Positions 56,850-64,000 of a stretch of 64,000 nucleotides of DNA are shown piece after piece (position 1 is the first letter of the stretch; every line of letters begins with the position of its first letter). Under the pieces are notes generated by a model. It was given only the letters and a program-made list of their open reading frames with translations, was not told the origin of the DNA and made no database searches. The stretch is taken from contig NZ_JACJPX010000020.1 in NCBI RefSeq assembly GCF_014696315.1, positions 1 to 64,000 of the forward strand. Reading direction: 5' to 3'. A program made the translations under genes and the position numbers. The DNA is from Calothrix membranacea FACHB-236 (lineage in GTDB: Bacteria; Cyanobacteriota; Cyanobacteriia; Cyanobacteriales; Nostocaceae).

Positions 56850-58435
56850 GGTTTCACAATTGCGTAGTTAATTAGTCCGGCAAGACTAATTAATTACTTA
56901 ACTTTGATTTGCAACTAAACCGGGAGTTTCCTCCCTAGGTTTGTAAAAGCCTAGGGATAATGCCCGGTAAAGGTTTTTTAGGCTTGCACTGTTAGCTTCA
57001 TTGAAGCTAGTACACCAAAGCATAAATAAACATACCATTCTAAATTGTACAAAAGCCGAGAATATAAATCTTTTAACTTTTGATTTTTGACTTCCATATA
57101 GCGGTACTAGGCAATGAGAAATAAACAAGATTATAAAATCTAATTATTTCCCTGGACTGCACAATTCGACTGAAGGTATCTCTAAGGTAAATATCCTTGC
57201 TAAAAATAAAAAAATCTGTACACAATATCCGTAAAGCATAGTTGCGAGCCCCTGATAAAAAACAGTAATCTCTAAATTCATTAGGTTGAACTCAAAAACA
57301 AACTATTTTGATTTTTGAAACAACCTAGTCTACCTTTAGTCGCTTTTAACAATTGATTTCACAAAAACTCTCTTAAAGAATAAGCCTTAGCCCTTTGAGG
57401 TGTTCGGTTTCAAGCCATTGCTGTTAGTTAGGGTGCATTTCTAGCAAACCTTTCTATAGCGATTCTCAATCTTTCGTGTTAGATAAAACAAATGAAAAAC
57501 TGGTAAATAGTTATTTTACATAGTTTTTCACTTATCAATTGGGATTGCTGTAGATGAATCTTGAATTTAGCTGAGATTGACTAGTGGGTAAATTGTCACA
57601 CTTCTAGATATTTTTATAATCTGTAGATGACTTATAACACTAGTATTTGATTTTTAAAATGATTCGTAGAGTTCGGAAACCGAATTATGGTAACACAAAA
57701 GAAGAGAATCCAAATTTGTAAGTAGGTGATTGATAAGATTTATAAGTAAATCGTTGCGAATATAAGCCAGCAATCACAAGCATTTCGGGTGGTTCATCGT
57801 TGCATAGACAAGTGTATCTATGCACATCTAAATCCGTATTTTTCCAGAAATTAAACTATACTCATATATACAAAAAAGTATACAGAAAAAGTTTAAGCCT
57901 CAGAATTTAATACAGATGTTACATTATTGACATAATGTACTACTTACTCTTTTTAATTAATTATATTTCTCTGACTTAGTCAAGCATTTTTAACAGAAAG
58001 TTAATATTTTCACAATAGCTTTATAGTAGCTTGATTAAATCTTTAATATTATAAAATTACTTTTTATGATATAGGCAGACTTAGCTAAAAATTGCTAGCT
58101 CTAAAATGCATCTACCGTCCCTAAATACTTGTTCCGCATCATAGATATGTAAGGCTCTTATGCCTTTTATAAATAGCCTTTGGGGATTTCTCTATACCTA
58201 TTTCAGGAAATTAGGCAATAGATTTTTTCACTATGAGCTAAGATTACTATATCTATAAATTATATTACTCTCTTTCTATAACTATAGATAGATGAAAATT
58301 AATCTGAAATCTTATTTAATAAAAGATTAATTATTAATTAAGATTAAAAAGCATTTTTAGATTTTTGCATAGATGTGACAATCCCTACTAATGAGCCGGA
58401 CATGATGTTACAGGTATTTTTGGAGAAATAGAATC
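56850..58435. other. AT-rich gene desert, about 1.6 kb
   Basis: No gene of convincing quality on either strand. It holds the two-tier hairpin at 56919-56968, an AGCTTCA-T-TGAAGCT palindrome (56994-57008), and TGCATAGA/TCTATGCA arms (57803-57826). The promoter of the HTH and transporter genes should lie at its left end. Confidence 0.5.
56919..56968 (-). ncRNA. Two-tier hairpin, possible structured leader or small RNA
   Basis: Outer arms ACCGGG (56919-56924) and CCCGGT (56963-56968) enclose inner arms CCCTAGG (56933-56939) and CCTAGGG (56950-56956). Read on the minus strand it would lie in the 5' leader of the HTH gene, with GGAGGAAA in one internal loop; read on the plus strand it is followed by GGTTTTTT. 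I cannot match it to a known RNA family. Confidence 0.3.
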
Positions 58436-58581
58436 AGGACTTACGCAACTGGCACAGTAATCCTCTAGCATAAGAGTCAAGAGTCAAGAGTCAAGGGTCA
58501 AAAATTTAGGTTTTTTGGACTCTTGATATTTGACCTTGGACAAACCCAAACGAAAAAAAATATGACACTTGCGTAAGTCCT
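58436..58581. mobile_element. MITE, 146 bp, AGGACTTACGCAA ends (copy 1)
   Basis: Begins AGGACTTACGCAACTGGCAC and ends GACACTTGCGTAAGTCCT, inverted repeats of 13 bp. The interior includes GAGTCAAGAGTCAAGAGTC and GGACAAACCCAAACGAAA. A second copy in opposite orientation lies at 62150-62287. No coding capacity. Confidence 0.85.
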
Positions 58582-58600
58582 AAGAATAAATTTACCTGAG

Positions 58601-58622
58601 GGGCACAGAATTGATTGTGCCC
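58601..58622 (-). terminator. Hairpin downstream of pyrB
   Basis: GGGCACA (58601-58607) and TGTGCCC (58616-58622) form a 7-bp stem with an 8-nt loop, about 150 bp past the pyrB stop. Confidence 0.4.
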
Positions 58623-58775
58623 TTATAAATCTTGCACAGAAGAAGTAAAGTCAAAAGACTTATATTATTAGCTTTTGTGCCATTTGGAATGGTATGTTTA
58701 TTTCCGCCTTAGTGTACTAGATATTGATTCACTATTTAGTAAACCCTAATTACAAATTCCGCCTTGCGATAGTAG

Positions 58776-59795
58776 TCAAACTTTACCGCTACCGATTAGA
58801 TACAACAACGCCATCCGCACTGCGACACCACTGGTAACTTGTGCTTGAATCAGGCTAAATTCTGGGTCATCCATTAAATCAGAACTGATTTCAACACCAC
58901 GATTAACCGGGCCTGGATGCAAGACTTTGACATTAGGCTTACAAAGCCGTAATTTATCGCGTGTAATGCCAAATAACTGATGATATTCTCGTAAACTAGG
59001 CAATAAATGAGCAGTCATGCGTTCCTTTTGGAGACGCAAAGTCATGACAAAATCAGCATCACGTAAAGCGGGTTCTAGCTGCCAATGTAAAAATAATTGC
59101 CGATTAGGTATCGTAGATGAGGATTCCTGTGTTGCGTCTTCAGCGAAATACTCAGCAAATAACTTTGGTAGCAGAGTTGGTGGTGCTGCCAAATGTACCT
59201 CGGCACCACTGGCGGTTAAACTGCTAATATTTGATCGCGCCACACGAGAATGGAGAATATCGCCAACGATCGCAATTTTTTTACCTTTTAATAGCGCAAT
59301 ACTGGGATTCGTGGGGTCAATTAAAGTACAAATAGTGAATAAATCTAGCAGTCCTTGGGAAGGATGCTCATGTTGACCATCGCCAGCATTAAGTACACTA
59401 ACTTTTACACCTAAACGATCCATTTCTTGCGCGATCGCATTGGGTACACCTGCTTCCCGATGGCGAATCACCATGATATCAGTACCCATCGCCAAATAAG
59501 TCTTCGCGGTATCAAGAATCGTTTCTCCCTTAGTCATAGAAGAAGTTGCAGCCGCAAAGTTCAGCGTATCCGCACTGAGGCGTTTGGCTGCAATTTCAAA
59601 ACTACTACGAGTGCGGGTAGAGGGTTCAAAAAATAAATTCGCCACCACTTGTCCCTGCAATGTTGGCACTTTCTTCGTCCGTCTTGATAGCACTTCTTGG
59701 AAACTAGCAGCAGTTTGCAAAACAGCATCGTATTCAGCGGGAGAAAAGTCTGTCAGGGAAAGAATGTGATGACGGTTCCAAGTAGTAGTAGGCAT
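58776..59795 (-). CDS. pyrB: Aspartate carbamoyltransferase catalytic chain PyrB
   Basis: The second step of pyrimidine synthesis: carbamoyl phosphate and aspartate give carbamoyl aspartate. The carbamoyl-phosphate loop [11 protein letters not shown] is near residue 57, followed by [18 protein letters not shown], then [11 protein letters not shown] and the C-terminal [11 protein letters not shown]. Length 339 aa is a little above the usual 310 because of an insert ([18 protein letters not shown]). It lies alone between the two opposed MITE copies with mgtE. Confidence 0.97.
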   Translation of the reverse strand: MPTTTWNRHHILSLTDFSPAEYDAVLQTAASFQEVLSRRTKKVPTLQGQVVANLFFEPSTRTRSSFEIAAKRLSADTLNFAAATSSMTKGETILDTAKTYLAMGTDIMVIRHREAGVPNAIAQEMDRLGVKVSVLNAGDGQHEHPSQGLLDLFTICTLIDPTNPSIALLKGKKIAIVGDILHSRVARSNISSLTASGAEVHLAAPPTLLPKLFAEYFAEDATQESSSTIPNRQLFLHWQLEPALRDADFVMTLRLQKERMTAHLLPSLREYHQLFGITRDKLRLCKPNVKVLHPGPVNRGVEISSDLMDDPEFSLIQAQVTSGVAVRMALLYLIGSGKV

Positions 59796-60037
59796 AAATA
59801 TTTATCAGTTTTTGGTGCAGAGACACAATTTAGTAATTCTCTACAGCTTTTAATTTACATATGCAGTGGCAATGATACCAGCTGTCTATGGGGATTGGGG
59901 ATGAGGCAAGGGAGCAGGGAGCAGGGAGCAGGGGAGAAATAATTAATAGCAAACACCAAACACCAAACACCAATTACCAAACACCAATTACCAAAGCCAA
60001 AAAATAGGGGTTGAAAAACCCCCGAAGTTGCTTTGGT

Positions 60038-61390
60038 TTAAGTTGGTAAGTGTAAGACGTTCAATGCTACAGAAATGAGGGAGAGGAAGGTAAGGAAGCC
60101 AATTGTATCTAGCATTGTGGTGACTAATGGCCCACTGACGAGGGCTGGATCTAGTTTTAAGCGCTTTAAACCCATAGGGAGTAAAGTCCCCAATGTCACA
60201 GCTACCATCGTATTGCTGGCCATTACTATCCCTGCAACTAAAGCTACCCATCTTTCTTGAGGGCGCGCCCAAATTAACGACAGCATAATCATCGTCAGAC
60301 ATAAAGCTAATGCTGTACCTAATCCAGCTATAAGTTCTTTACGGAGGATTTTTAGAGTGTCTTTAGGTGTGACTTCACCTACACCCAAGCCTCGGATGGT
60401 GACTGTTAAGGCTTGAATACCGACAGTCCCACCAGTATTAGAAAAAATTGGCATAATTACCGCTAGAACAGGTACTGCAGCAATTACAGATTGAAAAGGC
60501 GCGATCGCACTAGCTGCACCAATATAAAGCCCCATAATTCCTAATAGCCAAGGTAGGCGGTTGCGGATGGTGAGTAAAGGGGAAGACAAAGCTGCTTCAT
60601 CACCACTAACACCGGCGAGTTTTTGAATGTCTTCTGTGGCTTCTTCCTCCAAAATATCAACCACATCATCAATGGTGATAATACCGACTAATCTGTCTTC
60701 CCTGTCAACTACCGGGATGGCGATTAAGTCGTAGCGCTTCATGATTTGGGCGACTTCTTCTTGAGGGGTTTCTGTTCTAACTTTGATGACGCGATCGCTG
60801 GCGATATCTCTAATCAAAACATCAGGAAAAGTAAATAACAATTGCCGCAGTGAAACTACCCTCACCAATGTGCGATTGTCGTCTGTTACATAAGCGTAGT
60901 AAATTGTCTCTTTATCTTCGTCTTGACGACGGATTTTGCTGAGGGCTTCACCGACAGTTAATCCTTCCCGCAACCGCACATATTCTGTTGTCATCACACG
61001 CCCAGCTGTACCTTCGGGATAACCAAGAATTGTAGCTGTGGCTTGTCGTTGTTCTGGACTTAATTCTTGTAATAACCGCTTAATTACTCCTGCTGGTAAT
61101 TCATCAAACAATTCTGCCCTTTCATCGGGACTCATGGCCTCTACAATTTGCACAACTTGCACATCATGAAGAGAATTAATTAATTCTTCTTGTACCTCTG
61201 TGGGTAGATATTCAAAAACATCAATTGCTTGCGCTTTATTGAGGAGACGAAATGCGATCGCTCTTTGATTTGTTGGTAATTTGGAAATGTATTCGCCAAC
61301 GTCTACCGGTTGCAAATGGTTTAAATCCCATTTGAGTTGGTTTAAGTCAGCGACATCAATCATTGAATCGCGCATCTCTTGTGTCAGCAT
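60038..61390 (-). CDS. mgtE: Magnesium transporter MgtE
   Basis: A 450-aa Mg2+ channel. The cytoplasmic N domain (about 15-135) is followed by two CBS domains (about 140-265; MTTEYVRLREGLTVGEALSK and RYDLIAIPVVDREDRLVGII) that sense Mg2+, the plug helix, and five membrane helices with SNTGGTVGIQALTV and the pore region near ASNTMVAVTLGTLLPM. The ATG has TTAGGAGGAATCT upstream, a strong ribosome site next to a hairpin that could control it. Confidence 0.96.
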   Translation of the reverse strand: MLTQEMRDSMIDVADLNQLKWDLNHLQPVDVGEYISKLPTNQRAIAFRLLNKAQAIDVFEYLPTEVQEELINSLHDVQVVQIVEAMSPDERAELFDELPAGVIKRLLQELSPEQRQATATILGYPEGTAGRVMTTEYVRLREGLTVGEALSKIRRQDEDKETIYYAYVTDDNRTLVRVVSLRQLLFTFPDVLIRDIASDRVIKVRTETPQEEVAQIMKRYDLIAIPVVDREDRLVGIITIDDVVDILEEEATEDIQKLAGVSGDEAALSSPLLTIRNRLPWLLGIMGLYIGAASAIAPFQSVIAAVPVLAVIMPIFSNTGGTVGIQALTVTIRGLGVGEVTPKDTLKILRKELIAGLGTALALCLTMIMLSLIWARPQERWVALVAGIVMASNTMVAVTLGTLLPMGLKRLKLDPALVSGPLVTTMLDTIGFLTFLSLISVALNVLHLPT

Positions 61391-61395
61391 AGATT

Positions 61396-61453
61396 CCTCC
61401 TAATCTCATAGTCTCCTCTGCGCTAGGAGACTATGTCGCCAGCTTAGAGGAGG
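61396..61453 (-). promoter_or_regulatory. Candidate cis-acting leader of mgtE
   Basis: On the transcript, CCTCCT (61453-61448) is complementary to the ribosome site AGGAGG (61401-61396). Between them lies a perfect hairpin, CATAGTCTCCT and AGGAGACTATG (61435-61407). Pairing of CCTCCT, or of TCTCCT in the hairpin arm, with the ribosome site would block translation. This layout suits a switch, but it does not look like an M-box I can recognise. Confidence 0.4.
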
Positions 61454-62149
61454 TTGATACTACCGTCTTGTGGACTCTGGTCCATAACTTTCAACAATTC
61501 ACTCTCGATATCCAATCAGGCATCGCTAAGTCATAATACTAACCTGGAACACTGTTATCCGAAATAGATGCAGAAGTTCAGTATGCGGAATTCATAGCAT
61601 CCACATAAGTACGTAACTCTTTGCCCTGATTTTTCTTTTGATAAGAGTAGATTCTACTACTGTTACAACCTGTGTCAAGCGCCTAAGAGAATTTACTAGC
61701 TAAATTCACACAGTTAAAATATTTACTACTTTTGTAGTAGTCTAGAGTTGGTATGTAAAACCAACTCTTGTGTAATTGTACTGAAGATTGACACCCTTAT
61801 GTAGCTGAGTATTTCTGATATTGCCAGTAATACCACTTCTAAACAAAATTTCACTTCTGTCCTAGGAAGCAACTATCAAGCAGCTAATACAATTAAAGCG
61901 TGACTTGAAGAATATATCTGCTAAAAAATTAGCAGTTTATTCATATTCTTGGCTGACGCATAATTTTGCGATACTGACTGCAAGTTAATACAGCACTTTT
62001 GAAGTAAGTGAGGTACATCATTAGTAATGAGTAATGAGTAGGAAATTTACTTATTACTCACTACTTATTACTCATTACTTTTTTCAATTGGTTGCTGTAC
62101 CTCATAGAAATCGAATCTGCTGTAAGTTATTTGGGAAAAAAATATGTAT

Positions 62150-62287
62150 AGGACTTACGCAAGTGTCATATTTTTTTCGTTTGGGTTTGTCCAGGGTCAA
62201 ATGTCAAGAGTCCAAAAAAGCTAAATTTTTGACCCTTGACTCTTGACTCTTATCCCAGAGGATCACTGTGCCAGTTGCGTAAGTCCT
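62150..62287. mobile_element. MITE, 138 bp, AGGACTTACGCAA ends (copy 2)
   Basis: Begins AGGACTTACGCAAGTGTCAT and ends CTGTGCCAGTTGCGTAAGTCCT-type sequence. It is the reverse complement of copy 1 (58436) with a few changes and one or two fewer GTCAAGA units. Confidence 0.85.
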
Positions 62288-62443
62288 GATGTACTAGAGA
62301 TTATAGAGGAACAAGGTGCAGACGAACATCCCAATTTTGGCAAAAAATAGCACAAATAGAGATGATAAAATCTCTGGACTTTGTAATTTTCAGAATGATA
62401 CATTATTTTTTTAAAAGTTCTCATTCATAATTGATGATTTAGC

Positions 62444-64000
62444 TTATCGCGGTTCACCAATTAAAGTGAATGCTGCCCAATTTATAGGGTGAGGATGTTT
62501 TTTCATTGCGTTCAACATAGCTGTTCGCAATGCAACGGCTTTATCGGGATTTTGCTGCCATTGTTGATAAAATTCGGTCATTAATTCTGATGTTGGTGAA
62601 TCAGGTACTGACCATAATGAGACAATCACACTCGACGCACCAGCAGTAATTAACGAACGAGATAAACCAATTACGCCATCACCAGTAATTGTACCTCTAC
62701 CAGTGTCACAAGCACTCAAAACTACCAATTCAGCGTTGATAGGTAAATTGACAATTTCTGCTGGGGTGAGTAAACCGTCATCATTAGCAGCAGGTGCAAA
62801 GGCGATCGCAGTTTCTATGCCTTTGGTGGTATCATCCAACAACCCATGTGTTGCTAGGTGAATCACCCTAGCAGAGGATAGCTTTTGTTTAAAAGCGGCT
62901 TTAGTCGCATCATCGCCGATAATCGCTTTGCTATTAAGAAGGCTAGCAATTGTTTTTGCTTCCTGTTCAGCACCTAATAACGGTTCAAGTTGCACAGGTG
63001 GAATACCCACTTTTGGCATTGTGGGATTACCAATAACTAATACATCCTTAGCTGTCAGCTTTTGTCTTTGTTTACGTGTTAGTTCCAACATCTGAATTGC
63101 TGGTGCAGTCAGGATAGTATGTTTTTCAATTAAATATTCATTATTTTTGTCTTGTAGGGCTGCAAATGGTACTAAAAAAAGCGATTGATGGGGAATAAAA
63201 ATTACCCGTTCGTTTGGGTTAGCTGGCAGATGAGATGCAATCGGTGCAATTAAAATTTGATAAAGTTCTTGTAAGTTTTGTTGTTGCAGAGGTTCACCAA
63301 TAGGTTCTACTTTAATTCCTCTTCCACCTGCACCTATGGATCTACGACTTTGGTTGACAATATCAGCCAAAGATTGATTGAGAGATTTAAAATTGACTGA
63401 TTTAAAAGCAATTTCACCATTAGGTTTAACTACCCAAATGTATATTTCTGAATTATCCCATGCTTTTTTATTACCTTTTTGAGGATAATGCGACAGGGAA
63501 TATTCTACAATTGTGGCGTTTTGTGATTTAGCAATCTGCTTAATTTTAGCAATTGTGGGAATTTCAGCCTTTATTTGAGAACTTTGTTGGGTTGATAAAC
63601 GCGAAGTTAATAAATTCACAAATGCTCTAGCTCTGCTGCGTTCAGCAACCTCTAAAGCTTCATCAATTTTGTTTTGAGCAATTAAAACTCTTTGTAGGAG
63701 GCTATAGGTTTGTGCTTGGGTTTCAAAAATAGAAATTTGACTTTTATCTGTCAAGTCAATGCGAATAGATTCATATACTTTAATAGTCTCATATAAAGCC
63801 ACAGTTGCTTCCGGTAGCTTCCCAGCAGCATAACTAGTGATACCAACCTGATGAAACATCAGTGCTTCATCAAACTTTTTTTGAGCCTTCCTAGCAGATA
63901 AAGCAGCTTGTCTGTAAAAATTAATAGCTAAATCATATTTTTGCTGATTTTCGTAAAATTCTCCTACCTTAAAGAATATATATTGTTGAAATTGGGGATA
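62444..64000 (-). CDS. TPR-CHAT protein, N-terminus beyond the window
   Basis: A caspase-like CHAT-domain protein. The frame stays open to base 64000, so the true start lies outside; the Met at 63859 is internal. The visible N-terminal part holds TPR units (EFYENQQKYDLAINFYRQAA, ALMFHQVGITSYAAGKLPEA). The CHAT domain ends the protein, with the catalytic His in VIHLATHGLLDD and Cys in VVLSACDTGRG, so it should be an active cysteine protease. TPR-CHAT proteins are common in filamentous cyanobacteria; targets are unknown and no gasdermin or Csx29-type partner is visible here. Confidence 0.92.
   Translation of the reverse strand, partial: YPQFQQYIFFKVGEFYENQQKYDLAINFYRQAALSARKAQKKFDEALMFHQVGITSYAAGKLPEATVALYETIKVYESIRIDLTDKSQISIFETQAQTYSLLQRVLIAQNKIDEALEVAERSRARAFVNLLTSRLSTQQSSQIKAEIPTIAKIKQIAKSQNATIVEYSLSHYPQKGNKKAWDNSEIYIWVVKPNGEIAFKSVNFKSLNQSLADIVNQSRRSIGAGGRGIKVEPIGEPLQQQNLQELYQILIAPIASHLPANPNERVIFIPHQSLFLVPFAALQDKNNEYLIEKHTILTAPAIQMLELTRKQRQKLTAKDVLVIGNPTMPKVGIPPVQLEPLLGAEQEAKTIASLLNSKAIIGDDATKAAFKQKLSSARVIHLATHGLLDDTTKGIETAIAFAPAANDDGLLTPAEIVNLPINAELVVLSACDTGRGTITGDGVIGLSRSLITAGASSVIVSLWSVPDSPTSELMTEFYQQWQQNPDKAVALRTAMLNAMKKHPHPINWAAFTLIGEPR

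Larger units (their letters stand above)
61391..62443. other. Intergenic, about 1.05 kb, with hairpins and a MITE
   Basis: Contains the mgtE leader (61396-61456), an AGAGTTGGT/ACCAACTCT hairpin (61744-61768), GAGTAATGAGTAGG-type repeats (62024-62085) and the MITE at 62150-62287. No gene seen. Confidence 0.6.

Noticed and set aside
56898-57128. 76-codon minus-strand frame in the 56.9-kb desert
   Set aside because: Covers the two-tier hairpin, with no ribosome site and no protein-like composition.

Overview
The window reads as chromosomal DNA of a filamentous, probably heterocyst-forming cyanobacterium (Nostocales: Nostoc, Calothrix or Tolypothrix type). The evidence is the frequent HIP1 octamer GCGATCGC, the short tandem repeats typical of that order between genes (variants of CCAATCCCCAGTCCC, GGGCATTGGGCAT, GTCAAGAGTCAAG and TTACGAA), and a cyanobacterial gene set: sqdB/sqdX sulfolipid genes, a GAF-GAF-PAS adenylate cyclase, Omp85 next to lpxC-fabZ-lpxA-lpxB, and the ffh-rpsP-KH-rpsU-phoH series. 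I saw no rRNA, tRNA, CRISPR array or intact insertion sequence.

Layout. 0-7.5 kb: a small unknown protein, a carotenoid cleavage dioxygenase, a large cNMP/AAA+/NosR-like membrane iron-sulfur fusion, a histidine kinase relic, an EamA exporter and a lipoprotein. 7.7-10.8 kb: sqdB, a DUF4291 gene and sqdX. 11-13.6 kb: CyaB-type adenylate cyclase. 14.6-22.3 kb: purC, omp85, lpxC, fabZ, lpxA, lpxB (purine synthesis and outer-membrane/lipid A assembly). 22.6-29.1 kb (minus strand): a methyltransferase after an AT-rich gap, then the translation/secretion series ffh-rpsP-KH-rpsU-phoH and a ChuX/HutX-like gene. rpsU (58 aa) is an easily missed small gene. 29.6-43.1 kb: accessory and housekeeping genes (Uma2 nuclease, aminopeptidase P, hybrid histidine kinase, PhzF, DNA methyltransferase, TetR regulator, paired M16 peptidases).

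43.2-56.8 kb (all minus strand) is the most interesting region: a ribosomal-peptide (RiPP) biosynthesis and export locus. An IS630-type HTH protein, a C39-peptidase ABC transporter with an N-terminal cNMP-like domain, an HlyD adaptor and a PpiC-type protein form the export part. Four small proteins carry a shared double-glycine leader (hydrophobic stretch, D-L-S/N, then GG). A fifth has a Nif11-type leader and a core with two WPPKGYP repeats and two LYG tripeptides. A radical SAM/SPASM maturase lies beside it. XYG is the site at which PlpX-type spliceases excise tyramine to leave alpha-keto-beta-amino acids, so this looks like a spliceotide cluster. An acyltransferase (CelD/Acetyltransf_6 type) fused to TPRs sits directly upstream of that precursor and may add a second modification.

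56.8-64 kb: a 1.6-kb gene-poor stretch with a two-tier hairpin, then pyrB and mgtE bracketed by two copies of one MITE in opposite orientation, and finally a TPR-CHAT protein that runs off the right edge.
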